The notes beneath the pieces are model-generated. The model did not search any database, was not told the origin of the DNA, and saw nothing but the letters and a program-made list of their open reading frames with translations. From an uncultured Oscillospiraceae bacterium (lineage in GTDB: Bacteria > Bacillota > Clostridia > Oscillospirales > Acutalibacteraceae), in NCBI GenBank assembly GCA_900540295.1, contig UQFM01000034.1, positions 1-17,773 of the forward strand: 17,773 nucleotides of DNA, given 5' to 3'. Shown one piece after another: positions 1 to 9,180 of the stretch. The first letter of the stretch is position 1, and every line of letters starts with the position of its first letter. The translations under genes were made by a program, and so were the position numbers.

Positions 1-34
1 TTCTTTCTTTGGTTAATGGCTTTGTGGTGATTTC

Positions 35-60
35 ATTATACCATTTTTTGAAGTTACTTC
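35..60 (-). promoter_or_regulatory. possible leftward extended -10 promoter with small palindrome
   Basis: Read on the minus strand, a perfect TATAAT lies at 40-35, preceded by TG plus one base (TGG), which is the extended -10 form. No recognisable -35 box lies 16-18 bp upstream. The perfect palindrome GAAGTTACTTC (50-60) occupies part of that place and could be an operator. The promoter would serve a gene to the left of the window, just beyond the end of addA. No convincing terminator hairpin follows addA, so readthrough is also possible. The region is AT-rich, so chance matches are likely. Confidence 0.35.
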
Positions 61-101
61 TCTTTTTTATTGGGTCATATCATTTTAGCACATACATTTT
101 T

Positions 102-3100
102 TCAAAACGCTGAAATATTTACTGAAATCTCTTTTTGCAAACAAAACGAATATAAAAGCGTTTCCGAAACGGGTATACCGAAAATTTCTTCGGCGGCGTG
201 TTTGTATACGGCAAGCTGATTTTTGTAACGTTCGGAAAGCTCCGCCTCTGTACGGACACGGTCCGTCTTGTAGTCTACAACAGTCAGTCTGCCGTTTTCG
301 AGAAATGCGCAGTCGATAATCCCCTGCACCAGAACCTTCTCGTCTGCAAACTGTGCGTCCAGTCCCTGCTGTACAGTGTTTGCAGGAAAAAACACTGTGA
401 ATTTCTGCTCGCGGTATACCGCATCGGCATGCCGCATGCGGAAAAACAGCGGAGAACGGAAAAAAGCATTCAGCTTTTCGCGGTCCAGTGCCTCCGCCTC
501 TTCTGCGGTGAACTGATGTTCGGCGGTAAGACGTTCGATTTCTGCTTCTAAATTCTCTGCGGCAAACTGAAAATCACAGATTTCCGCAAAACGGTGTGTC
601 AGTGTACCGCGCATGGCGGGTGTTAAACCGCCCTTTCCTAAAAATGCGGGACGCGCCGAGGCAAAAAACGCCAACGCCGTATCCGAACCGTTCAGCGCAG
701 AAGCGGATACTTTTGACGGACATGCGGACAGCGGTAAACGGTCATAGCGGTACTGTACCCTAGATTCGATTTCCGAAAGCAGTTGTGCATTCGGCAGAGC
801 CTGCACAGCCGCCGCAGGCTCCGAAACGGCAACAGGTTCTGTATTCGGGAACACCACCTTTAAAGAAAAACCGCCGACTGTGGACTGCCGTAAACCAATA
901 CCTGCCGACTCCCGAAGCGTCTCCGCCTGCGGGTGATGCATACACGCCGCAATCAGCCAGTCGAGACAGCTTTGCGCTTTTTGTGTGAACATCGGCGGTA
1001 CATTTGTTTCTCCCAAAACCGCCTGCGCGGCAGTTTGTATAATAGATTCTGTTTTGCGCTGTGCATTCCCGCCGCCGACCAAAATCAGTTTTTCGCGCGC
1101 ACGCGTCAGTGCAACGTACAGAACGCGCAGTTCCTCTGCCTGCGCCGCTTCGCCGATGGCAAGTTTTGCGGCAACATACGGTACGGAATCAAAGGTACGG
1201 CGGTTTTCGCCGTCATAAATGCGCAATCCGAGCTTCATTTCGGGGTGAATGAGCATTTTTTTCATTTGGTCGCGTCGGTTAAACGGAGTACCGCATTTTG
1301 CAAGAATCACAACGGGAAATTCCAAGCCTTTGCTCTTGTGTACCGTCATAATCCGCACTACATCGGCATATTCCGAAACCCCCGACGCCGCTTCGACATT
1401 GGACGCATTTTCGCGCAACTTGGCAAGATACCGTAAAAATCCCGAAAGACTGTTTTTACCGGCTTCGGTATATTCCTCGGCAAAAGTCTGCAAAAGCAAC
1501 AGGTTGAGCTTTCGGTTTTCACCGCCCGCCATAGACCCCGCTATTGCGGGATAAGCTGTTTTTTCGTAAACCGTTCTGAGAAGCTCCGCAGGCGTTTGCA
1601 CGGTACTCAAACGGCGTAATTCACTGTAATCCGATAAGAACGCACGGCATTTTTCGGAACCGTGTACGCGCAGTTTACGAAACAGCGTTTCCTCGTGAGA
1701 CCCCATTTGAATTTCCGCCAGTTCGTCAGGCGTAAAGCCCCAAATCGGAGAAAGCAGACAGGCGCAAAGCGGTACGTCCAAAAGCGGGTTATTGAGAATT
1801 TCCAAAAGCGAGGTCATTACTTCAATTTCGCGCATGGCGAAAAAGCCGCCCTTTTTCTGATAAAAAGCAGGGATTCCGACTGCTTCCAGTGCGGCGCGGT
1901 ATTCCTCTCCGCCTGTGGAAGAACGCATCAAAATACAAAAATCGCCGTAACGCACAGGGCGTTTTTCGCCGTTTTTCGCGGTAATCGGCATTTTAAAGTC
2001 CACCGCCTGCCGAATCACTTCGGCAATATGACGGCATTCAAACGCACGGCTCCCCTCTGTACTGTCGGACGGCAGTATATGCAGTTCCACCGCGGTATCT
2101 TCTGCCGCATTGTAGGGCGCGGCGGGATTTAAGCGTTCCGTTGCACGGTAATCCACACCGCCGAACTGCGGCGTCATTAACTGCCCGAATATATAATTGA
2201 TACCGTCCGCTACGTTTTTTCGGGAACGGAAATTACGGTCTAAGGTAATACGCGCAGGAAAATGCGTGCCGTCATAATCAAAATACGCCGCGCGCCGCCG
2301 TAAAAAGATTTCAGGCATTGCCATACGGAAGCCGTAAATGCTTTGCTTCACATCCCCAACCGTAAACAAATTCGCTTCATTGTCGGAAACAGCGGAAAAC
2401 AGCATGTCCTGCGCTTCGTTAGTATCCTGATACTCATCCAACAAAATTTCATCGTAGCGGCCGCGTAATTCTTCGGCAACCGCGGTGCGGTGCACCGCGC
2501 CGCTTGCATCGCATGTGACCAGCAGACGCAGTGCCAAATGCGCTATGTCATTAAAATCATATAGATTTTGTGCTTTTTTCTCTGCAAACAAACGCGCCGA
2601 AAATTCTGAAACGGTATTGCAAAGCAAGTCAATCACAGGCTGTAAATATTCCATATCGGCACGGTGCTGTACTTCCGTTGCGGGAAACAACGCGGAAATC
2701 TCCTGCAAAGTCTTTTTTGCTTTATTGCGCATTGCCGTGACATTGGCTTTTACGTCGCTGTCGCTGTATTCGCGCGGCGCGGCTTTCAGACGTGCGGGCA
2801 CATAACTTTCTGCGCAAGCGATAGATGCATCCCACCGTTTTGCCTGAACGGCGGCAAGAAGCGTTTCATTGCAGGCGATGTCGGAAGCTATGGCGGGTTC
2901 GTATGCCGCAAGCAACGGCGGTTCCGCACCGAGCAGGTCTAACGCCTTTCGCAAAACGCGGAGATTGTCCTGCACACGCACTTCTGCGGTCTCCAATATT
3001 TTTTTCCCGAAAACGGTTTCCGAAACCGAAACCGTTGGGGAATACATTGGCGCAATTTCCGAAAGCCAGCGTTCGGGGAAGGGATATGCCTGTGCATAAC

Positions 3101-3641
3101 CGTACAATTCCAAAATTGTATCCTTTAACGCACGGTCGGACGAACCGAGCACAAACAAATCGGAAAGACGGGAAAAAGCTTCTCCGCGCTGTATATAAAG
3201 GTCTTCCACGCAGGCGGACAGCACCTCTTCTTCCAGTGCTCGGTGTTCGCTGTCGTCTGCAAGACGGAAATCGGGCGCAATATCCAATTCGTGAAAATAT
3301 TGCTTGACGAGCGTATTGCAAAAGCTGTCCATGGTGCAAATCTGCGCCGAGGGCAACAGCATCTGCTGACGCAAAAGATAGGCGTTTTCAGGGTCTTCCG
3401 CCAAACGGTTTCCCAAAGCCGCGCCGATACGCTCCCGCATTTCCGCCGCCGCCGCTTTCGTAAATGTAACCACCAGCAAACGGCCCAAGGACACAGGATT
3501 TTCTTTGTCGCACACCATGCGAATCACACGCTCTACCAAAACGGCGGTTTTGCCTGAGCCTGCCGCCGCGGAAACCAATACTGCCCCGCCGCGCGCTTCT
3601 ATCGCCTGTTTCTGTTCGGCGGTCCAAGTCCGTGCGCTCAT
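102..3641 (-). CDS. addA: ATP-dependent helicase/nuclease subunit A (AddA)
   Basis: This is the helicase-nuclease subunit of the AddAB complex, which unwinds and resects double-strand DNA breaks to load RecA for recombination repair; it acts in the cytoplasm. The 1179 residues show the full UvrD/SF1 set: a Q-motif-like WTAEQKQAI start, Walker A AAAGSGKT (25-32), the Walker B region DEYQDT (402-407), GDVKQS (from G429), TVHKSKGLEFP (H768) and LTRARE (from 845). A C-terminal RecB-type nuclease domain carries VVDYKTD, with D1123 and K1125 as the metal-binding and catalytic pair. Length is normal for AddA of Firmicutes (about 1200). The ATG at 3641 overlaps the TGA of addB by 4 bp (ATGA), a sign of translational coupling, and a GGGGGG-rich stretch lies just upstream. 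No disruption is seen. Identification is secure. Confidence 0.97.
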   Translation of the reverse strand: MSARTWTAEQKQAIEARGGAVLVSAAAGSGKTAVLVERVIRMVCDKENPVSLGRLLVVTFTKAAAAEMRERIGAALGNRLAEDPENAYLLRQQMLLPSAQICTMDSFCNTLVKQYFHELDIAPDFRLADDSEHRALEEEVLSACVEDLYIQRGEAFSRLSDLFVLGSSDRALKDTILELYGYAQAYPFPERWLSEIAPMYSPTVSVSETVFGKKILETAEVRVQDNLRVLRKALDLLGAEPPLLAAYEPAIASDIACNETLLAAVQAKRWDASIACAESYVPARLKAAPREYSDSDVKANVTAMRNKAKKTLQEISALFPATEVQHRADMEYLQPVIDLLCNTVSEFSARLFAEKKAQNLYDFNDIAHLALRLLVTCDASGAVHRTAVAEELRGRYDEILLDEYQDTNEAQDMLFSAVSDNEANLFTVGDVKQSIYGFRMAMPEIFLRRRAAYFDYDGTHFPARITLDRNFRSRKNVADGINYIFGQLMTPQFGGVDYRATERLNPAAPYNAAEDTAVELHILPSDSTEGSRAFECRHIAEVIRQAVDFKMPITAKNGEKRPVRYGDFCILMRSSTGGEEYRAALEAVGIPAFYQKKGGFFAMREIEVMTSLLEILNNPLLDVPLCACLLSPIWGFTPDELAEIQMGSHEETLFRKLRVHGSEKCRAFLSDYSELRRLSTVQTPAELLRTVYEKTAYPAIAGSMAGGENRKLNLLLLQTFAEEYTEAGKNSLSGFLRYLAKLRENASNVEAASGVSEYADVVRIMTVHKSKGLEFPVVILAKCGTPFNRRDQMKKMLIHPEMKLGLRIYDGENRRTFDSVPYVAAKLAIGEAAQAEELRVLYVALTRAREKLILVGGGNAQRKTESIIQTAAQAVLGETNVPPMFTQKAQSCLDWLIAACMHHPQAETLRESAGIGLRQSTVGGFSLKVVFPNTEPVAVSEPAAAVQALPNAQLLSEIESRVQYRYDRLPLSACPSKVSASALNGSDTALAFFASARPAFLGKGGLTPAMRGTLTHRFAEICDFQFAAENLEAEIERLTAEHQFTAEEAEALDREKLNAFFRSPLFFRMRHADAVYREQKFTVFFPANTVQQGLDAQFADEKVLVQGIIDCAFLENGRLTVVDYKTDRVRTEAELSERYKNQLAVYKHAAEEIFGIPVSETLLYSFCLQKEISVNISAF

Positions 3642-6600
3642 TCGTCCTGCCCCCCTTTCTCTGTTTGCAGTTGCTTTTTCACGGCGTCAAACCGCCCCAA
3701 GTTGACGATTTGACGCGTTGCGTCCCCGTTTTCATATCCGCATACGGCGGCATAATCGCAGTATGTGCATGCCATGTTTTGATTGCCGCTGTGTGCGGGC
3801 AAAACGGGAATCACGCCCCCGTGCAAAAGCGTACCTAAATCGGTTAGATTGCCGTCCACTTTTTCTTTCAGTGCGGAAAACTCCTGCGCGGTTAACAGGT
3901 TGCCTGTAAACGCACCGTTTTTGCCTGCCGTAACCGGTATGAAGTTCCCCGAAACGGTAGAATCCATCCCGAGAATGGCATCTGTATTGTCAAGCACAAC
4001 ACCGTGCATACGGCTGTTGCGAAGTCTTGCTTCGGAAATATCCTGCGGCTGTGCATTGCGCGGCAGTTTATCCTCTATCGATTTTGCGGGCAGATACAGC
4101 ACACCCGCAGGTACGATTTCACCGAACCGCTCCGTACCGTTTTCGCAAATGGCATATAAATAGATAAGCATTTGCATGTTGAGCCCCGAAAACACCTCGG
4201 AAAGATTGAACGCCTTGCCGCCTGATTTATAGTCGATGACACGCAGATAGGTTTTGCCGTCCTTCTGCATCGTGTCCACACGGTCCACAGAGCCGATAAT
4301 GCGCACACTGCCCCCGTCGGGAAGCGGCAAACGGTAAGGGGCAATCTCGCCGTCGGGGGCAACAGACAGTTCAAAGGCGACGGGTACAAACGCGCTGACG
4401 GAAAACTCCGAAATCAGTCGTTTGAGCACATCGAATACGGACACCTGCAAACGCTCCAAAAGATAGGAAAAACGCGCGTCTTTCCCCTCTGCACCGCCCA
4501 TGTTTTCCTGTATATATCTTGCTGTAACCTCTGCGATTTTTTCCCGCAGGGTATTGTCGGACATCTGCGCAAGCGTATCGCGGTCATTTTCAGACAGCAG
4601 CATTTCCAAACAGTAGTGAATTACCGTACCGCTTTGCGCGACATCCAATTCGGCTTTTTTTAGAGGTTTCAGGCGCAGTCCGAATTTGCAGAAATAGGAA
4701 AACGGACATTTGTAATACGCTTCGGTTTTTGAAGCGGACAGTAAAATATTTTCGCCGAACAGGCGTTTTGCGGTTTCGGGATTTCGGAACGCGGTTTCCC
4801 CGCCGTTTACCGCCTGTTCCAATGCGGCAAGCCGTGCGCAGTAATCCGATTTCTGGGAGAAATAAGATTTCAAGGTCTCAGAAAGCACGGTGTTTTCCCC
4901 GTAAACCGATGCCAGCGCTTCAAATGCGGAGTCGGCGCTTTCCACACGGGATTCGGCGGAGAGTGTGTTGGAATCTTCTACTGCAATTTCGGGAAACATG
5001 GCGCGTATTTCCGAAACGACGGGTGATTCTGCCATCGCACCGCCTTTATAATCGGACATTGCCCATGAAAGGCACACGCGTTCCCGCGCAAGGGTCAGGG
5101 CATAATAGACGAAAAAGCGTTCGTCGACTGCCTTGACCTCGGCGGTCTCGGTCAGTTCAAGACCCAAAGTATGCAAGGCTTTTCGGTCTGTATCATTCAG
5201 CACCCCGTCCGTCGGCGGATTTTCGGGAAACACGCCGTCGTTCATGCCGAGCAAAAAAACCGCGCGCGGCGGTGCGATACGCACACGGTCCGCTGTGCCG
5301 AAGCACACGGTATCCAAGCCTTCGGGAATCTGCCCGAGGTCGGTATTTTCCAATAAAACGGAAAACAGTTCGCGATACCGCGCGGCAGAAACCGTGCGTT
5401 CAGCCACAGCGCCCGAGAGGTCGTCCAAAATCCCCATTAAAGATTCCCAGACGGCGTCCTGCTGTGCGGCGGCTTCCGTGTACCCCGCAGAGGCTAAATT
5501 CTCTGCGAGTGTGCGCAGGGCGGTATCCACACCGCTACGGCGTAAAAAATGATATAAAGACTCTGATTTTTGTGTACCGCTCTGCTCCGAAAACACCTTG
5601 CGCAGAGCAAGCATCGGTTCCGCGGCACGGCGGCGCAGACCGTTCAGCATTTCGAGCTTTTGTTCATCGCGCGTTTGCATAGCCGTGCCGAGGCCGTTCG
5701 GATTCTCCGTAAAATCCGTTCGCCACGCGGTACGGTCAATGCCCCACACGGTAACATAATTTTCAAGCTCGGCGGTCTCCTCGTCACTAAGACCGAACAG
5801 CCCTGTTTTCAAACAGCGCAACAGGGATTCCGTTGTGATACCGTCGGCCAGAATATCTAAAAGTGAGGACATAAACAGCATCAAAGGCTGTGTGGCAACG
5901 GGACGGCGTTTATCCTCAAAAAACGGGATTTCATATTTGTGAAACACTGCGGCAAGCGCGCTGTCGTAGGTGTTTTTGCGCCGCTGCAGCACGGCGATTT
6001 CAGAGGCACGGTACCCTTCGGTGCGCAGTAATCGGCGAATCGCGCGGGCGGTCAAATCGCATTCCTCCGTGCGGTTAGAAGCGCTTGTCAGCTTAATTTC
6101 GGTTTGTGTACCCGTAAATTTCGGCTTGCGACAGTTGTATAAATTTTCTTCTAAAAACGCGAGAGATTCGGGCTTTTGCCCTTTCGGTGCATGCAAAACA
6201 ATCGGGTTTGCCACAGGCACGTTCGCTTTTGCCGCAACCGCCTTGAGTTTCGTATATTCATCGTCTATATTGTCAAACACACAGGCATTCTGTACATTTT
6301 TCACGGCTTCGGTACACAAGGTGATATAGACGTCCTTACAGCGCGGCAACAGTGCGGCAATGACATTGCGTTCCTGTTTCGTGAAACCCGCAAAGGTATC
6401 AAACACTACGGTTTTCCCGTCAAAATAATCGGAAGCAAAAATTTCTTCCGTAAGCAAAGTTAAAAGGTCGGTATCGTCCGAAAAGCGCACGGCAACAGCG
6501 GCATTGTACATTTGTGTGATAAGAGAAAGCTCCGTCAGCTTTTCTTTGAGAATGCCGTTCGGGAGTGCCTCCCCCGCCGACGTCAATGCCTCGGGCGATA

Positions 6601-6994
6601 CGGCGCACTGCTTCAGTTCCGTAGAAAAGGTAACCAAACTGCCAAGCAGTGCGGCACGGTTTTTATATTTTTGATAGATTTCGAGCTTGTCCTCCAGAGC
6701 TTCCAAAGAAAGACTCATGAGCACGGCGCGCATGCCGTCGGTGATTTGCGGTTTGGACAGCTTACCCGCCGCCGACAGCACGGTATGCGCCAATCGCGTA
6801 AAGCTTAAAATCTCTAAATGCAGCATGTTTTTTGCGCCGACGCGTTTCAGCATTTCACGTTCCGTCTCAAAAGAAAACTGCTCGGGCACAACCAAAATCA
6901 AGCCCGTTTCCCCTGCGCAGAGACGTTCCGACAGCATTTGCCGAACATATTCGGTTTTTCCGCTCCCGTTTCTGCCGAGAATAAAACGAAGCAT
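3638..6994 (-). CDS. addB: ATP-dependent helicase/nuclease subunit B (AddB)
   Basis: This is the second subunit of AddAB. It cuts the other DNA strand during end resection and, by family knowledge, recognises Chi. The 1118 residues begin with the conserved Walker A region GRNGSGKT (7-14). The C-terminal part carries the nuclease motif VIDYKSGG (D921, K923), enclosed by the AddB iron-sulfur cysteines: C763 in CPFSYF, then C1076, C1079 and C1085 in a C-x2-C-x5-C arrangement. All four cysteines are present, so a 4Fe-4S cluster is expected. The start is supported by AAGGAG about 8 bases upstream of the ATG. The gene begins 22 bp after the stop of the GH27 gene and overlaps addA by 4 bp, so the three are probably co-transcribed. 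Identification is secure. Confidence 0.97.
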   Translation of the reverse strand: MLRFILGRNGSGKTEYVRQMLSERLCAGETGLILVVPEQFSFETEREMLKRVGAKNMLHLEILSFTRLAHTVLSAAGKLSKPQITDGMRAVLMSLSLEALEDKLEIYQKYKNRAALLGSLVTFSTELKQCAVSPEALTSAGEALPNGILKEKLTELSLITQMYNAAVAVRFSDDTDLLTLLTEEIFASDYFDGKTVVFDTFAGFTKQERNVIAALLPRCKDVYITLCTEAVKNVQNACVFDNIDDEYTKLKAVAAKANVPVANPIVLHAPKGQKPESLAFLEENLYNCRKPKFTGTQTEIKLTSASNRTEECDLTARAIRRLLRTEGYRASEIAVLQRRKNTYDSALAAVFHKYEIPFFEDKRRPVATQPLMLFMSSLLDILADGITTESLLRCLKTGLFGLSDEETAELENYVTVWGIDRTAWRTDFTENPNGLGTAMQTRDEQKLEMLNGLRRRAAEPMLALRKVFSEQSGTQKSESLYHFLRRSGVDTALRTLAENLASAGYTEAAAQQDAVWESLMGILDDLSGAVAERTVSAARYRELFSVLLENTDLGQIPEGLDTVCFGTADRVRIAPPRAVFLLGMNDGVFPENPPTDGVLNDTDRKALHTLGLELTETAEVKAVDERFFVYYALTLARERVCLSWAMSDYKGGAMAESPVVSEIRAMFPEIAVEDSNTLSAESRVESADSAFEALASVYGENTVLSETLKSYFSQKSDYCARLAALEQAVNGGETAFRNPETAKRLFGENILLSASKTEAYYKCPFSYFCKFGLRLKPLKKAELDVAQSGTVIHYCLEMLLSENDRDTLAQMSDNTLREKIAEVTARYIQENMGGAEGKDARFSYLLERLQVSVFDVLKRLISEFSVSAFVPVAFELSVAPDGEIAPYRLPLPDGGSVRIIGSVDRVDTMQKDGKTYLRVIDYKSGGKAFNLSEVFSGLNMQMLIYLYAICENGTERFGEIVPAGVLYLPAKSIEDKLPRNAQPQDISEARLRNSRMHGVVLDNTDAILGMDSTVSGNFIPVTAGKNGAFTGNLLTAQEFSALKEKVDGNLTDLGTLLHGGVIPVLPAHSGNQNMACTYCDYAAVCGYENGDATRQIVNLGRFDAVKKQLQTEKGGQDE

Positions 6995-7016
6995 GCTTAT
7001 TACTCCTTACTTTCCG

Positions 7017-8312
7017 TTATTTTATCTGATACAGCCCCGATGCATGTGCAGGCAATGTACAGCCAAATGCGCCTGCGCTTTTCTGTATATCCGCCTGTGC
7101 CCATAAATCGCGGATACAGGTGCTGTCTGCCAAGCCTTCGACTTCAGTGTGCAATTTGACCGTATGCGTTTCATCGGATATATTGAACACAGCAAAAAAG
7201 GTTTCGCCGTTTTCGCCCTGCGAAGTCCATAAACGGAAATTCACATCCGCAATCGGCACGGGATGCGGATTTTTACCGTGCTGATTGACATAAATCACCT
7301 CTTCATTTTGCAGAAGCGCGTTTGTCTGCGCATCGTTTTCGCGAAGCTCCCCGCCGAGCATCAAGGGGGAACGGAAAACCGACCACAGTGTCAGCATGGT
7401 TTTCTGCTCGTCTAAGGTAAAATTGGTATAGCGGTTTTGGTCGCCGCAGCACGGTGCGTTTTTGCACAGCCGCCCGAGCGGGAGCATATCGCAGTCGGGA
7501 TAACCGCCCCTGCCGACATAAGGATACCACGCTTCACAGCGTTCAAACATGGCGTACAGCTTGTCCCAGCGGTCCCAAAAATCCCCCGTCATACGCCACA
7601 TATCGGCATGGTCGGAAAGATGCTGTGCCGCACTTATGGGCGCAGGACCGGGAGAAAGACTCAAGACCATATCCCGCCCGCAGTTGTTCAAAGCCTTACG
7701 AATCATTTCGATTTCCGCACGGGCGGAATACGGATTATCGGGCAGGAATTCCGTGTTGGCAATATCGTCTACCTTCACAAAATCCACACCCCATTCGGCG
7801 TACAAAGAAAACAGCGAATCGTAATACGCCTGTGCGCCGTCTTTTTGTGAGTCAACACCGTACATATCGGTATTCCAAGGGCAGACGGAATAGCTTTGCG
7901 CAATTTCGCGGGCGGTTTTATCCGTTCCCCAAAGCTTCGTGTTGCGATGGACAGCCTGACGCGGAATCCCGCGCATAATGTGAATCCCGAATTTTAAACC
8001 CATAGCGTGGATTTTATCGGCAATCGGACGGAAGCCTCTGCCGCCCGACGAGGACGGGAAGCGATTTTCGGCGGGTATCAGACGGGAAAATTCGTCCATA
8101 CAAAGCTCTGTAAAGGGCGTATAATCGTTACCGTTGGCATTCGGCTCAGACCACTGAATATCACAGACAATGTATTCCCAACCGTATTTTTTTAAATGCT
8201 TTGCCATATATGCGGCATTACCGAGCAGTTGTTCCTCGTTCACCGCCGCACCGTAGCAGTCCCAGCTGTTCCAGCCCATCGGCGGAAACGGCAGTATACG
8301 TTTTTTCGACAT
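7017..8312 (-). CDS. GH27 family glycoside hydrolase (alpha-galactosidase-like)
   Basis: Retaining glycosidase of family GH27 (melibiase clan), 431 residues with no signal peptide, so probably cytoplasmic and acting on imported oligosaccharides. It opens with the family motif PPMGWNSWDCYG. The nucleophile is expected at D182 in VKVDDIAN, the counterpart of KYDNC in alpha-galactosidases. A gap-free match to the human enzyme from MWR to DML places E257 where the acid/base Asp231 should be. The galactose-recognition CEW region reads SPGP. The fold is clear but galactose specificity is not. I chose the ATG at 8312 over one at 8387 for two reasons: AGGTGA lies about 5-8 bases upstream, and the predicted transcription start (about 8335) falls downstream of 8387. 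It is the first gene of a probable operon with addB and addA. Confidence 0.85.
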   Translation of the reverse strand: MSKKRILPFPPMGWNSWDCYGAAVNEEQLLGNAAYMAKHLKKYGWEYIVCDIQWSEPNANGNDYTPFTELCMDEFSRLIPAENRFPSSSGGRGFRPIADKIHAMGLKFGIHIMRGIPRQAVHRNTKLWGTDKTAREIAQSYSVCPWNTDMYGVDSQKDGAQAYYDSLFSLYAEWGVDFVKVDDIANTEFLPDNPYSARAEIEMIRKALNNCGRDMVLSLSPGPAPISAAQHLSDHADMWRMTGDFWDRWDKLYAMFERCEAWYPYVGRGGYPDCDMLPLGRLCKNAPCCGDQNRYTNFTLDEQKTMLTLWSVFRSPLMLGGELRENDAQTNALLQNEEVIYVNQHGKNPHPVPIADVNFRLWTSQGENGETFFAVFNISDETHTVKLHTEVEGLADSTCIRDLWAQADIQKSAGAFGCTLPAHASGLYQIK

Positions 8313-8341
8313 ACAATCACCTATACCGTGTAATTGTTTCC

Positions 8342-8370
8342 ATTGTAGCATATTGCCGCCGGATTGACAA
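8342..8370 (-). promoter_or_regulatory. sigma-A-like promoter of the GH27-addB-addA operon
   Basis: On the minus strand, TTGTCA (8370-8365, 5 of 6 to consensus), a 17 bp spacer and TACAAT (8347-8342, 5 of 6) are seen. TG plus one base just upstream of the -10 makes it an extended -10 promoter. Transcription should begin near 8335, leaving a leader of about 20 nt that includes the AGGTGA ribosome binding site. This is the best promoter match in the window. Confidence 0.7.
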
Positions 8371-8440
8371 CAAAATTGCATCGGCATACGAATGATATTT
8401 TTCTCATAAATTAAATTATTCTTACATTTTTACTGTTCGG

Positions 8441-8470
8441 TTGACGGACAGCGAAAAAATGTGTTACATT
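8441..8470 (+). promoter_or_regulatory. weak candidate promoter of the amidase gene
   Basis: TTGACG (8441-8446, 5 of 6) is followed after 18 bp by TACATT (8465-8470, 4 of 6), with TG plus one base upstream of the -10. The predicted start would fall about 10 nt before the chosen ATG at 8487. This leaves little room for a ribosome binding site, so the site is tentative. It is divergent from the GH27 promoter. Confidence 0.35.
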
Positions 8471-8486
8471 GATTTCGGTGATTATC

Positions 8487-9170
8487 ATGCGAATACATAA
8501 AAAGAAAATACTGTGCCTTTTTCTATGCTTTTTTACAGCGGCAGTACTGATTGGCGGCACAGTCGCACTCGTTTGGATGCAAAGCGTTCAGCCCGAAATA
8601 TCGGTTTGCCTCGACGCGGGGCACGGCGCACACGACAGCGGCGCGGTACACGGCGAACGTTTGGAAAAAGACGACAACCTGCGCCTTGCGCTTTCGGTGC
8701 GGGAAAAGCTGGAAGCAAAAGGCGTAAAGGTATATATGACGCGTGAAGATGACACCTTTCTAAGTCTTGACGAGCGATGCCGTGTGGCAAATAAAAAGAA
8801 ATGCACCCTGTTTGTGGCGCTCCACCGCAACAGTGCCGAAAGCGGGAACGGCGTGGAAATGTGGATTCAGAACACGCCGACCGATACCGACTGGGCATTG
8901 GCGGAAAACATGCTGAACGCCCTTGCGGACACAGAAATTTCCAAAGCACGCGGGATAAAAACAGGCTATGCAAAAAATGCGGACGGAAACTATTATGTCA
9001 ATGCCCACACCGACATGCCGAGCTGTCTTGCAGAGATTGGATTCATCACGAGTAACACGGACAACAAATTGTTTGATGAAAATCTGGATGCATATGCCGA
9101 AGCGTTGGCAAACGGCATTGAAAAGACCTTGCGGGATATGGGGAAACTTTCAGAGCACACACAAAAATAA
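8487..9170 (+). CDS. N-acetylmuramoyl-L-alanine amidase, Amidase_3 family
   Basis: Zinc amidase that cleaves the bond between N-acetylmuramic acid and L-alanine in peptidoglycan, acting outside the membrane in wall turnover, cell separation or sporulation. The 227 residues have a basic N-terminus and a hydrophobic segment (about 8-31) that is a signal peptide or membrane anchor. The catalytic domain follows directly: DAGHG (H46), E60 in LEKDD, ALHRNS (H113) and AEIGF (E183). These are the three zinc ligands and the catalytic glutamate, all intact. No SH3, LysM or SPOR wall-binding domain is present, so this is a minimal CwlD-like form; CwlD is a spore-cortex amidase of similar size, but equivalence is only an inference. 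In-frame TTG (8469) and GTG (8478) starts also exist. ATG at 8487 is preferred because it starts right at the charged n-region and has GGTG a few bases upstream. Confidence 0.9.
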   Translation: MRIHKKKILCLFLCFFTAAVLIGGTVALVWMQSVQPEISVCLDAGHGAHDSGAVHGERLEKDDNLRLALSVREKLEAKGVKVYMTREDDTFLSLDERCRVANKKKCTLFVALHRNSAESGNGVEMWIQNTPTDTDWALAENMLNALADTEISKARGIKTGYAKNADGNYYVNAHTDMPSCLAEIGFITSNTDNKLFDENLDAYAEALANGIEKTLRDMGKLSEHTQK

Positions 9171-9180
9171 TAATATACGC

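Noticed and set aside
3632..7159. Several plus-strand frames of 60-140 codons opposite addB and the end of the GH27 gene
   Set aside because: They are Arg/Ser/Pro-rich shadows without ribosome binding sites, and they overlap secure genes on the other strand.
8313..8387. N-terminal extension of the GH27 protein to an upstream ATG at 8387
   Set aside because: The predicted transcript starts near 8335, so this region is not transcribed. The extension has no family similarity, and the ATG at 8312 has its own AGGTGA site.
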